This document shows, one piece after another, positions 1-8,840 of a stretch of 64,000 bases of DNA. How positions within the stretch are numbered: position 1 is the stretch's first letter; the number at the start of each line of letters is the position of its first letter. The position numbers and the translations under genes were made by a program. The stretch covers positions 124,001 to 188,000 of the forward strand of contig NZ_RYFW01000001.1 of the NCBI RefSeq assembly GCF_004138335.1, read 5' to 3'. The DNA comes from Peristeroidobacter agariperforans (GTDB lineage: Bacteria > Pseudomonadota > Gammaproteobacteria > Steroidobacterales > Steroidobacteraceae). The notes beneath the pieces were generated by a model, which was not told the DNA's origin, did not search any database, and saw only the letters and a program-made list of their open reading frames with translations.

Positions 1-1
1 C

Positions 2-3000
2 GCGAATGAGCGCCTGTATAACGCAATGACGCTCGGCGTGACCGTCACGGAATTCGTAGACGGGAAACGGCACTCGGCGACGATCCCAATTATTGATTGG
101 GAGAACACCGACAACAACAGTTTCATCGTCACCGAAGAGTTTGAGGTTCTGACCACGGACGGAACACGGACGAGACGACCCGATGTCGTATGTTTCGTGA
201 ACGGCTTGCCGCTCGCGGTGATTGAGGCCAAGCGCCCCGATTCTGGCAACCCGAATAAATCAATGGTCGATGAAGGCATCAGCCAATCCATCAGAAACCA
301 GAAACATGATGAGATTCCTCACTTCTTTGCCTACTCGCAGCTTTTGCTTTCCATCAGCGGAATCGACGGACGCTACGGGACGACGAAGACCGATAAGAAG
401 TTCTGGGCGCGCTGGCATGAAGAAAGCCTGACCGACGCCTACTTCTCGGGAATCAAGAACAAGCCACTGCCGGCAATCGTTCAGGCGGCGCTTTTTGCCG
501 GGAAGCCGCAAAGCGTACAAAATCATTTCCAGAAACTCTGGTCGGACATTCAATTTGTCACCGAGCAGGACAAACTGCTGATCAGCCTTCTGTCGAAGGA
601 CCGCTTTCTTGAGTTTGTCCGCTTCTTCATCATGTTCGACAAGAAGGCAGGAAAGATTGCCGCACGCTACCAGCAAGCCTTCGGTATCAAGGCGCTGATC
701 GACCGCATATCAAAGATACGTCCCGATGGTGGCCGCGAGGGCGGCGTGATCTGGCACACGACGGGCTCGGGTAAGAGCTTCACGATGGTCTTCCTGTGCA
801 AAGCATTACTGCTTCACCGGAACCTCACCGAATGCCGCGTGGTTGTCGTCACAGACCGTCTCGATCTAGAAAAGCAACTTGCACGCACGTTCCTGACGGG
901 CGGCGCACTCGGCATTTCCGACGCAACGAAGAAGGAAGAGAACCGGGCGAAGGCCTCGACGGGCCGGGACCTTGCGAAGCGCATCGGTCAGGGAAAAGAG
1001 CGGATCATCTTTTCCATCATCAACAAGTTCGGGACGGCTTCCAAGCTGCCAGAGTGCTTCAATGCCAGCCCGAACATCATCATGCTGATCGATGAAGGGC
1101 ACCGCAGCCAGAACGGCGAGAACCACGAGCGGATGAAGAAGGCTCTGCCGAATGCATCCTATGTTGCGTTCACAGGAACGCCGCTTCTTAAGGACGATAA
1201 GACAACAAGTAAATTCGGACCCATCGTGCACGCGTACACGATGCGCCGCGCCGTTGAAGACGGGACAGTCACACCCCTGCTTTATGAAGAACGCAAGCCC
1301 GTTCTTGATATCAACGCGAAGGCCATCGACAACTGGTTTGAGAAAATCACTGCCTCGCTTTCCGACAAACAGAAGAGCGATCTCAAAGAGAAGTACGGCA
1401 AGAAAGGTCCGGTCTACGGATCAGCCAATCGCATTGACCTGATTGCGTGGGACATTGCTGTCCATTTCAGCGAGAACTTCAAGAGCATCGGCAAGGATTT
1501 GAAAGGTCAGCTTGCGTGCGACAGCAAGCTTTCAGCTGTGCGCTACAAGAAGGCACTCGACAACACCGGGCTCGTGACCAGCGCCGTGATCATTTCGCCA
1601 CCCGATACCCGTGAGGGCCATGAAGAAGTTGACGAGTCGGAATTGCCTGAAGTCCAGCAATGGTGGAAGGACAACGTCAAGGTCGATCCTGAGGAATACG
1701 AGCGCGCGACCATCGAAGCATTCGGCGAGCCCGGCAAGCCAGATATCCTGATCGTGGTCGATAAGCTCCTGACCGGATTTGACGAGCCGAGAAACACGGT
1801 TCTCTATATCGACAAGCCGCTCAAGGAGCACAACCTGATCCAAGCGATCGCACGCGTGAACCGTCTGCATGAGCTTAAGAAGTTCGGCCTCCTGATCGAC
1901 TATCGCGGCATCCTGAAGGAGCTGGATACCGCGATCACGGAATATCAGGACCTGGCTGATAAGACGCAAGGCGGCTTCGATGTTGATGACATCGAAGGCC
2001 TCTACTCGGATGTCTCGACAGAATACAAACGACTGCCCGGCCTTCACGACGCTCTGTGGGCCGTGTTCGCGGATGTGAAGAACCGCTCCGACCTTGAACA
2101 GTATCGGCAGATACTTATCCCGCATGTGCAAGCTGCGGCAGACGGATCCACCTTCGATACACGCCAGAAGACCCGCGAGGATTTCTATGAAGCCCTGACG
2201 GAATTCGGCTTGTGCCTCAAGGTCGCTCTGGGCTCCCGTTCATTCTTCGAGGACCGCTCGATTTCTGAGGACGTTATTCAGACCTATAAGCGGGACCTCA
2301 AATTCTTCAGCGAGCTTCGCCGGATTGCCAAGCAGGACGCACAGGAGACAGTCGATTTCAGCGCTTATGAAGACCAGATTCGCAAACTCGTTGACCGCTA
2401 CGTCGTCGGGGAAGAAATCCGGAGTTCGGAAGGTGTCTATATCGTTAATGAACTCGGCAAACAGGAAGCGGCGGCGAATTGGTCAGATGAGAAGCTGCGG
2501 AACGAGACCGATATCATTCGCTCACGTTTGAAGAGAACGATTGAGCAGGAGCTGGCCGACGATCCGTTTGCACAGGCCTATTTCTCGGAACTCCTGCGGA
2601 GGGCCATCGAGGATGCCGAAGCCTTATTCGAACATCCGTTCAAGCAATACGCCTTATTCAAAGACTTCGAAGGCAAGGTGGAAAGCCGCGAGGTGGAGGG
2701 CATTCCAAGCTCCATTTCGGACAATAGGCACGCATCCGCCTATTTCGGAATTCTGAAGCTTGTGTCCGGCAACACTCAGACAGACGACAAACTGGCGGAT
2801 GAGTACGCCGAGATCAGTCTTAAGATCGACCGGATAGTAAACGATGCCGTTGCCGAGTATTCCCTGAGCCCTCAGAACATCGAGGCGGCGATCAGAAAGA
2901 ACACGCTTCCATTGCTGTTCAAACGCTTCGGCCTTGAGCATGCCAAGGAGATATCCGAAAAGGTCGTCGAAGTGACCAAGCTGGGATTGGCGCGGGGCGA

Positions 3001-3010
3001 ACTGCGATGA
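2..3010 (+). CDS. hsdR: Type I restriction enzyme subunit R (5' end outside window)
   Basis: Motor and nuclease subunit of a type I restriction complex; it translocates DNA using ATP and cleaves away from the recognition site. The frame is open from base 2, so the true start lies upstream; 1002 residues are visible. Counting from the Met codon at base 26, a PD-(D/E)xK nuclease site is seen as D53 with E67-A-K69. Helicase motifs follow: Walker A (GSGKS, about residue 250), a DEGH box (about 357) and TGTPL (about 384). The stop overlaps the start of the metallopeptidase gene (ATGA), so the two are translationally coupled. hsdM and hsdS are not in the window and should lie to the left. By eye the GC content is lower than in the core genes further right, which suggests acquisition. 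Confidence in the family is very high. Confidence 0.95.
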   Translation, partial: ANERLYNAMTLGVTVTEFVDGKRHSATIPIIDWENTDNNSFIVTEEFEVLTTDGTRTRRPDVVCFVNGLPLAVIEAKRPDSGNPNKSMVDEGISQSIRNQKHDEIPHFFAYSQLLLSISGIDGRYGTTKTDKKFWARWHEESLTDAYFSGIKNKPLPAIVQAALFAGKPQSVQNHFQKLWSDIQFVTEQDKLLISLLSKDRFLEFVRFFIMFDKKAGKIAARYQQAFGIKALIDRISKIRPDGGREGGVIWHTTGSGKSFTMVFLCKALLLHRNLTECRVVVVTDRLDLEKQLARTFLTGGALGISDATKKEENRAKASTGRDLAKRIGQGKERIIFSIINKFGTASKLPECFNASPNIIMLIDEGHRSQNGENHERMKKALPNASYVAFTGTPLLKDDKTTSKFGPIVHAYTMRRAVEDGTVTPLLYEERKPVLDINAKAIDNWFEKITASLSDKQKSDLKEKYGKKGPVYGSANRIDLIAWDIAVHFSENFKSIGKDLKGQLACDSKLSAVRYKKALDNTGLVTSAVIISPPDTREGHEEVDESELPEVQQWWKDNVKVDPEEYERATIEAFGEPGKPDILIVVDKLLTGFDEPRNTVLYIDKPLKEHNLIQAIARVNRLHELKKFGLLIDYRGILKELDTAITEYQDLADKTQGGFDVDDIEGLYSDVSTEYKRLPGLHDALWAVFADVKNRSDLEQYRQILIPHVQAAADGSTFDTRQKTREDFYEALTEFGLCLKVALGSRSFFEDRSISEDVIQTYKRDLKFFSELRRIAKQDAQETVDFSAYEDQIRKLVDRYVVGEEIRSSEGVYIVNELGKQEAAANWSDEKLRNETDIIRSRLKRTIEQELADDPFAQAYFSELLRRAIEDAEALFEHPFKQYALFKDFEGKVESREVEGIPSSISDNRHASAYFGILKLVSGNTQTDDKLADEYAEISLKIDRIVNDAVAEYSLSPQNIEAAIRKNTLPLLFKRFGLEHAKEISEKVVEVTKLGLARGELR

Positions 3011-3732
3011 GGAATAGCTTCAATTACGGCGATACCGAGATCGAATACTCCGTGGCGCACAACGCGCGGCTCGAGTCCAAAGTCCGTATTCATGTTCACC
3101 CGAACGGCTTCGTGGAGGTCGAATCTCCGCCCGGCAAGTCAGCCTCAGAGATCTGCCATGCCGTCCGCAAACGTGCCCGGTGGATAGCCAAGCATCTGGA
3201 GGCCAACTCGCAGCTCCGTGCTCATGCTTTGCCAAGGGAATACGTCAGCGGGGAAACCCATTTCTATCTGGGTCGCCGATACCAGCTAAAGATCGTCGCA
3301 CCTGTCGCGGATCGACCCGTCGTCGCGATGAAAGCCGGGCGGATACATGTAGCCGTACGCGGCGAAGAGCCGCTGGCCGTCCGTCGCAGATTGAATGCTT
3401 GGTACAAGGAAAGGGCGGAGGACTATCTTGGCCGCCGCCTGTCGGAGATCAGCGAGACAATCCCTTGGCTTAAGAACGAGCCGCCGCTGAAGCTGACCGC
3501 CATGCGCAAGCAGTGGGGAAGCTGCTCGCCGTCCGGATCGATCAACCTAAATCCGTGGCTCATCAGGGCTCCGAGGGACTGCATCGACTATGTCCTGATT
3601 CATGAGATTTGCCACCTCAAAGAGCACAATCACAGCAAGCGCTACTACGAGCTTCTTGAACGCCATTGCCCCAATTGGCGGAAGATCAAGACGCGCCTCG
3701 ACGGCATGGCCGAACTGCTTCTCGCTCATTAA
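3007..3732 (+). CDS. YgjP/SprT-like (M48-type, DUF45) zinc metallopeptidase
   Basis: A 241-residue protein of the YgjP family, a predicted zinc metalloprotease. The zinc site HEICH is at residues 199–203, followed by a further His-rich stretch (KEHNHSKRYY) and a Trp-containing C-terminal helix typical of the family. The start ATG overlaps the hsdR stop in an ATGA, so it is the last gene of the restriction operon. Family members often sit beside type I hsdR genes, but their role there is not established; control of subunit R turnover is only a guess. The coding sequence ends just 6 bases before the broken istA frame begins. Confidence 0.88.
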   Translation: MRNSFNYGDTEIEYSVAHNARLESKVRIHVHPNGFVEVESPPGKSASEICHAVRKRARWIAKHLEANSQLRAHALPREYVSGETHFYLGRRYQLKIVAPVADRPVVAMKAGRIHVAVRGEEPLAVRRRLNAWYKERAEDYLGRRLSEISETIPWLKNEPPLKLTAMRKQWGSCSPSGSINLNPWLIRAPRDCIDYVLIHEICHLKEHNHSKRYYELLERHCPNWRKIKTRLDGMAELLLAH

Positions 3733-3738
3733 TTCTAG

Positions 3739-4968
3739 GCCGATATCACCGCACGAGAGTTCGCCGCCGGCGAGCGCGTCGAAGTTGATTATGCGGGTGA
3801 TCCGATCGAATGGATCGAGCTTGCCACCGGCGAGATCCGCAAGGCGTATGTCTTCGTCGCGGGTCTCGGCTTCAGCCAATTGCTGTTCGCGTGGGCTGCC
3901 GAGGACATGAAGAGTCGCAACTGGCTCGGCGCCCACCGGCGCATGTATGCGTTCTATGGCGGCGTGCCGCATGTGACCGTGCCGGACTGTCTGAAGCAGG
4001 GCGTGCTCAAATGTCACCTGTACGATCCGGATCTGAACCCCGGCTATGCGCAACTCGCGCGGGACTTCTCCACCGCCGTGGTGCCTGCTCGTCCCGATCA
4101 TCCGCGCGATAAAGCGATCGTCGAAGGACTGGTCAAGATCCTAATGCGCTACATGCGCTTCCGTCATCGGCGCACGCGCTTCACATCGTTGCATCAGATC
4201 AACCAGGCACTCGGTGACTGCGTCGAGCGCATCAATGCGCGGCGGCACAGCCGCTTCGGCGTCTCGCGTCGCGAGCGCTTCGAGGCACTGGAACGGGCCG
4301 CACTCAAGGCGCTGCCTGCTCACGACGTGGACACCGGCGAATGGCTGACCGCAACGCTACATCCGGATTGCTACGTGCTGGTGGAAGCCGTGCTGTACAG
4401 CGCCCCGCATATCCATCGTCACAAGAAGCTGCGCATCAAGCTCACCGAGAACCACGTCGAGATCTTCCTGAACCTCGAACGCCTGGCAATTTATCCACGC
4501 TGTCGTCACCGAGATGGCCGGCGCATCAAGATCGATGCGCACTTCCCGCCAGCATCCCAGGCGTACTACGAAGCCACGCCGCAGCGTCTGTTGTCGCAGT
4601 CACGCTTTATCCATCCCGAGCTACATCGGCTGTTCGTCGAGCTGTTCAATGATGATGTCTTCGGTAACCTGCGCCGCGCGCAGGGCTTCGTCCGCAGCTG
4701 CACGAAGGAAATCAACACCGCCGGACACGAACTGGCAAGCGAGCGCATTGCCGCTGCGATCGCCACCATGCGCCGCTACGACAAGTTCCGCGTGCCGTAC
4801 TTCCAGGCGCTGCTCGCGCAGGCCAGAAAACAAACAACCGCCGCACCGGGCGAGTCGCGCGAGATCGTGCGCCGCCCTGGCAACCCCATGCTGCGATATG
4901 CCGTCGGTGCCGACCGGCCTGTCGACATCTTCGCTGCTGTTCCGTCCGACTCAATCCAGGAGAAATAG
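3739..4968 (+). pseudogene. istA: IS21-family transposase IstA, 5'-truncated
   Basis: The open frame runs from base 3739, directly after a TAG, and gives 409 codons whose first residues already match the middle of an IS21 IstA. The DDE catalytic core is present: D in VDYAG, D in VPDCLKQG, and E in RDKAIVEG, followed by the C-terminal IstA region. The N-terminal helix-turn-helix part, roughly 110–130 residues, is missing, and no in-frame start lies before an internal Met at 3880. The left end of the element has been lost at a junction that abuts the metallopeptidase gene (stop at 3732). istB follows after 5 bases. The protein is unlikely to be functional for transposition. Confidence 0.85.
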
Positions 4969-4973
4969 ATCGT

Positions 4974-5732
4974 ATGAGTACTGCTATCGCCAAGAACCTC
5001 ATGGCCGAGATGAAGCTGCTCGGCATGTTCGGCGCCTTCGACGACATCATTGCTTCGGCAACACGCGATCAGATCAGCTACACAGAGTTCCTCGACACGT
5101 TGCTGCAAGCCGAAGCCGACTATCGACAAGAGCGAAAGACCGGCTATCGCATCAAAGCCGCCAAGTTCACCTTGCGGCCGGCCTTCGAGGACATCGACTT
5201 CACGGCCAGCCGCTCGATCAGCAAGGCACAGATCAAAGAACTCTACAGCCTGCAGTGGTTGAGCGAAGGACGACCTGTGCTGCTGATCGGCCAGACCGGC
5301 GTGGGCAAGACCTTCATCGCACAGGCCGCGGGACTGCACGCCTGCGCGTGCGGCAAGTCGGTGTTGTACATGACCGTCACGACGTGGCTGGAGAATCTCG
5401 CGCTCGCCCGGTCCAGCGGGACGTATCTTCGCTATCGCGACAAACTCGCGCGCCCAGACTTGCTCATCTTCGATGACTTCGGCATGCGCAAGTTGTCTTC
5501 CACCGAAGCGCAGGACCTGTGCGAAATCCTCGAAGAACGATCGCTTGGCAAGTCGACGATGTTCACCACTCAGCTGCCCCTGGCTCACTGGGCCGAGGTC
5601 ATTGCCGATCCCGTCATCAGCGATGCGATCCGCGACCGCCTCGAGCACGCGGCGCTCATGATCGACATCACCGGCGAGAGCTACCGCGGCGTCAAGGCCC
5701 GGAAACTTGCCAGCAAGAAACACGTCGCGTAA
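4974..5732 (+). CDS. istB: IS21-family helper ATPase IstB
   Basis: AAA+ ATPase that partners IstA in IS21 transposition by assembling on target DNA. It is full length at 252 residues. Walker A (GQTGVGKT) is near residue 105 and Walker B (LLIFDDFG) near residue 165, and the IstB N-terminal helical domain is intact. It starts 5 bases after the istA stop, the normal IS21 gene order. The gene looks intact, but its transposase partner is truncated, so the element is probably immobile unless complemented. Confidence 0.93.
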   Translation: MSTAIAKNLMAEMKLLGMFGAFDDIIASATRDQISYTEFLDTLLQAEADYRQERKTGYRIKAAKFTLRPAFEDIDFTASRSISKAQIKELYSLQWLSEGRPVLLIGQTGVGKTFIAQAAGLHACACGKSVLYMTVTTWLENLALARSSGTYLRYRDKLARPDLLIFDDFGMRKLSSTEAQDLCEILEERSLGKSTMFTTQLPLAHWAEVIADPVISDAIRDRLEHAALMIDITGESYRGVKARKLASKKHVA

Positions 5733-5768
5733 GAATCGCCCACTTCTGCTCCGCCAGTGACCTCAACA

Positions 5769-5815
5769 GGTGGTCCCCAACTCGGGAAATCGGGTGGTCC
5801 TCAACTGGGAAATCG
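5769..5815 (+). repeat. Two tandem copies of IS21 right-end subterminal repeat
   Basis: Two adjacent near-identical units, 5769–5792 and 5793–5815, both beginning GGTGGTCC and ending GGGAAATCG. They differ by one substitution and one base of length. They lie 36 bases after the istB stop, where IS21 elements carry multiple transposase-binding repeats near the terminus. No matching left end is present, in keeping with loss of the 5' part of istA. Confidence 0.65.
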
Positions 5816-5910
5816 CGCATCATGGGGGTGTCGGGGGAGCAGGAACGCACCCGTACTGTCCAACAATTGGAACGGCGTAGTTCTGAACTGAACGGGCTAT
5901 ACTTGCTCGG

Positions 5911-7006
5911 ATGTTTCTCTCCATCCAGCCGCTTCAATTTTTCCTGATGCTGTTTTCCGGCTGGATCAATCGCCGGCAGCTTGATGCGATCGAATATTTG
6001 AAGGAAGGAAGAGAATCGGTGGTTGAAGCAGCGACTCGGCGGTCGACGCCATCGATTTGCGGATGCCGAACGCCGTCGACTCGCGCGTCGAGCGCATGCG
6101 TTGGGCCGCAAGGCGCTCGGTGAACTCGACACGTTGGTCACGCCGGATACGTTGATGCGGTGGTATCGAACGTTGGTTGCACAGAAATGGACGTTTACCC
6201 AGCGCCGCCGCCCCGGTCGACCCCGAACGATCCAGGTGATCGTTCAGCTCATTGTTCGCATGGCACTGGAGAATCGATCTTGGGGCTATACGCGGATTCA
6301 AGGCGCATTGGCGAACTTGGGCCATGACGTTAGCCGCGGCACGATCGCGAACGCTCTCCGCGAACATGGCATCGATCCGGCACCCGAACGAGAGAAGCAT
6401 ACGTCATGGTCAACCTTTCTCAAGGCTCACTGGGAGAGTATTGCGGCCACAGATTTCTTCACGGTCGAGGTTCTTACGCTGCGCGGCCTAGTGACGTACT
6501 ACGTGCTGTTTGTGCTCGGTCTCGCGAGCCGGACAGTGAAGATCGCCGGTATCACACCGCACCCGCACGAGGCGTGGATGGTGCAGATGGCGCGCAATCT
6601 CACCGATGCCGATGAGCCGTTCCTCCGGCACACGCGATTCCTCATCATGGATCGGGATACCAAATATTCCGCAGGCTTCCGTGCGGCTCTCGCTCGAGAG
6701 CGGATCGAGTCGATCCGACTGCCCCCACGCTCGCCCAACTTGAATGCATACGCGGAGAGGTTCGTGCGCTCGGTAAAGGGAGAATGCACCCAGCGAATGG
6801 TTTTCTTCGGCAGGTCGTCGCTCGAGCGCGCGCTGACGCACTACGTGGCGCACTATCATGAAGAGCGTAATCATCAGGGGCTACAGAATCGCCTGCTGAA
6901 ACGTTCTGATGGGCCTATCAATCAAGTCGGTCGAGTAAAGCGCCGAGAGCGACTGGGTGGAATTCAACTTCTATCATCGAGAGGCCGCCTGACGACGAGT
7001 CTTTAG
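5911..7006 (+). pseudogene. rve/integrase-core transposase, frameshifted near the N-terminus
   Basis: DDE transposase of the integrase-core type, resembling IS481-like proteins. The ATG at 5911 gives the family N-terminus (starting MFLSIQPLQFF) up to EYLKE near base 6008. The remainder continues in another frame from about 6005 (KEENRWLKQRLGG) to the stop at 7006. The break is explained by a 4-base tandem duplication within AAGGAAGGAAGAG at 6001–6013; removing four bases rejoins EYLK-EENRW in one frame. Catalytic residues in the second frame are D in ATDFF, D in IMDRDTK and E in NAYAERF. A shorter product could start at TTG 6023. I saw no convincing terminal inverted repeats. Confidence 0.75.
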
Positions 7007-7351
7007 ACACTACGCGGAGGACAAAGCTTGCGAATCGGAGTCTCGCAAGACACCGGCAACCACATGGCTGCGTCGGCGTGCGAACTTAGGAAACACTTGA
7101 GGAATTAGCGCGCGAGCTGACCGCAAGCACACTGGCCCAAAATGTTATCTGTTGTCTCAGCACACGAACTCTCACTCGTCACGAAAATATTCTCGCGACG
7201 CGTGAGTGGCGGTCAGATTAGAAACATCGAGGGGATGGCGGTGCGCGGGCGACCCGAATGCGGCTGCGAAGATGTTTGCAAACGAAAGTCCCGCAAACTC
7301 ACGCAACCACATGGCTGCATCATCATGCGAGAGTCGTAAGTGCTTGAAGAT
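7007..7351. other. Non-coding stretch between transposase and tRNA-Arg, with an imperfect duplication
   Basis: No believable gene. The stretch next to the tRNA 3' end (about 7274–7351) is imperfectly repeated at about 7029–7106. Both copies share an exact 16-base core, GCAACCACATGGCTGC (7056–7071 and 7303–7318), and run into a GCGCGC-containing end; in the right copy that end is the tRNA acceptor stem. The remainder has no recognised features. Confidence 0.6.
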
Positions 7352-7358
7352 TGGCGCG
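7029..7358 (+). repeat. Imperfect direct repeats of about 85 bp flanking the tRNA-Arg 3' side
   Basis: Copy A is about 7029–7113 and copy B about 7274–7358, in the same orientation. Alignment by eye shows many substitutions around an exact 16-base core. Copy B ends in the acceptor stem of the intact tRNA. Copy A ends in a vestigial GCGCGC. This looks like an old duplication of the tRNA 3' flank, possibly left by insertion and loss of an element. Confidence 0.5.
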
Positions 7359-7428
7359 CCCGGAGAGATTCGAACTCCCGACCTCATGGTTCGTAGCCAT
7401 GCGCTCTATCCAACTGAGCTACGGGCGC
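7352..7428 (-). tRNA. tRNA-Arg (anticodon ACG)
   Basis: On the minus strand the acceptor arms GCGCCCG and CGGGCGC pair, the D-arm is GCTC…GAGC, and the anticodon loop CTACGAA gives ACG. The T-loop TTCGAAT closes on a GGGAG/CTCTC stem with one G·U pair. The 3' CCA is encoded (TGG at 7352–7354 on the plus strand), for a total of 77 bases. The 3' end faces the mobile region, as expected for an island integration site. Confidence 0.95.
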
Positions 7429-7592
7429 GTAACAAACATTCAGACCGTCCTGGTCACTCCCTGGTCACTCCGCATTCTGAGCGAAAGACCTTCGTTTCCT
7501 AACTCCTTCATCCTTCAGCGCTTCCCGTTCGATTCGAACCAGTCATTGACTTGTTCGTAGCCATGCGCTCTATCCAACTGAGCTACGGGCGC
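7389..7592 (+). repeat. 40-bp direct repeat of the tRNA-Arg 5' half
   Basis: Bases 7389–7428 and 7553–7592 are identical over 40 bases. The repeat spans the tRNA from its 5' end through the anticodon loop. The second copy is followed, toward its would-be 3' half, by unrelated sequence that still contains a T-loop-like GGTTCGAATC, but no acceptor stem closes well. It is therefore a tRNA remnant or att-like duplication rather than a second working tRNA. The 124 bases between the copies contain no gene. Confidence 0.75.
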
Positions 7593-8157
7593 AGCACTGA
7601 CTTGGCCGACGGCTTGGGGCCGCCCATCCATCCGCCGCGGCCTTGTGCCGCTCATTTGCATGAGCCGGATTCGGGGCAGCGGGGCCATGTCGCAGGCGGG
7701 GTCGGGGTCGGGGGCCATTTTGGGGCCGCCGCGACGCTGAGGGCTTTTCCTTAGCAGGATCAGTAACTTACTGAACCCCACCCAACCCTTTGCCGAGCCA
7801 TCCGCTGACATTCTCGGGCGCATTCGCCGCGAGGGCGCGCATCCTACCACAACAATCGGCAGATGCAGCTAGTCCCCTGCTGGAGAGCCGCAAATTCTTT
7901 GCACGCCCTGCCGCGGGCTCCCGGCGACCCTCGCGACCACTTCGCCGCGCTCCGGTGCCACCGAGTGACCGCGCCTGGCGCAGGTGAGCAGCCCTTCGAT
8001 GGTGCGCGAGAGTGTCGGCGATCTGTACAGATGAGAGGAGCCAGCGTCGTTAGGCGAATTTTCCGACAGAGATACATCACAGCGATTGATTGCGATGCCT
8101 GTCGTTCTGCCTCATCATTCACGGGCTTTTTTGCACGAGTATTGCTGAGGGAAGATT
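7593..8157. other. Intergenic region upstream of the TetR gene
   Basis: No convincing coding sequence. It contains a G-rich patch (about 7676–7732, runs of GGGGTC) and the upstream region of the TetR gene. The only regulatory signal I can point to is the ribosome binding site GAGGGA just before the ATG at 8158. Confidence 0.5.
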
Positions 8158-8829
8158 ATGGCTGCGCGGGTGAGCGCCTCGAAGGCAAATAAGAAATCCG
8201 AAGTGCAGTCGCACAAGCATGAATTACGAACCGAGGTTCAGGAATTCAAGCGGCGGCGGATTCTGGAACAGTCACGCGAGCTGTTTTTTGCGCAGGGTTA
8301 TGAAGCGACCACCCTCGACACCATTGCGGCCGAGCTGAAAGTCACCAAGCCGTTCTTATATTCGTACTTCCGGAACAAGAGCGAAATCCTCAACGCGATT
8401 TGTGAGATCGGCATCCGCTCGCCGCTGGCGGCGCTGGATGCGGCGCTCTCGACCAAGCTGCCGCCAGGAGAAAAGCTGCGGCTGGCGATCGAGCGGGTGT
8501 CTTCGGCGGTGCTGGAGAATCAGCAGTGCATCGTGGTGTATCGGCGCGAGGAGATGAACCTCGAGCCCGAGGAATACAAGGTGCTCGCGGACCTGAAGCT
8601 GGAGTTCGATCGCAAGCTGTCCTCGTTGCTGGTGGAAGGCGCGAAGCGCGGCGAATTCACATTCGACGATCCCGACTTCACCGCGCTGGCGATCGGCGGC
8701 CTGCTCACCTGGTCGGCACTGTGGTGGCGCCCGATGGGGCGCTGGTCGCAGCACGACGTGGTAATGCACATGATCCGGAACGTGGAGCGCATGGTCGGCC
8801 GCAAAGCCCGCACCACCGGCGCGAACTGA
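8158..8829 (+). CDS. TetR/AcrR-family transcriptional regulator
   Basis: A 223-residue repressor-type protein. The N-terminal helix-turn-helix lies at about residues 35–80 (ATTLDTIAAELKVTKPFLYSY), followed by an all-helical ligand-binding domain. A GAGGGA ribosome binding site precedes the ATG by a few bases. About 30 charged residues precede the DNA-binding domain, longer than usual. It converges on the GMC oxidoreductase gene with an 11-base gap, so it may regulate the adjacent uptake cluster; the ligand is unknown. Confidence 0.88.
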   Translation: MAARVSASKANKKSEVQSHKHELRTEVQEFKRRRILEQSRELFFAQGYEATTLDTIAAELKVTKPFLYSYFRNKSEILNAICEIGIRSPLAALDAALSTKLPPGEKLRLAIERVSSAVLENQQCIVVYRREEMNLEPEEYKVLADLKLEFDRKLSSLLVEGAKRGEFTFDDPDFTALAIGGLLTWSALWWRPMGRWSQHDVVMHMIRNVERMVGRKARTTGAN

Positions 8830-8840
8830 CCGTCATATCA

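Noticed and set aside
6001-6013. Programmed frameshift in the transposase
   Set aside because: The slippery A6G-type motif used by IS elements is absent; a 4-base tandem duplication explains the break more simply.
7553-7592. Second tRNA-Arg gene
   Set aside because: Only the 5' half matches; the 3' side does not form a closing acceptor stem, so it is a remnant.
7515-7850. 111-codon minus-strand ORF containing a tRNA-like peptide
   Set aside because: It translates through the tRNA 5'-half repeat and G-rich DNA; typical false gene over tRNA sequence.
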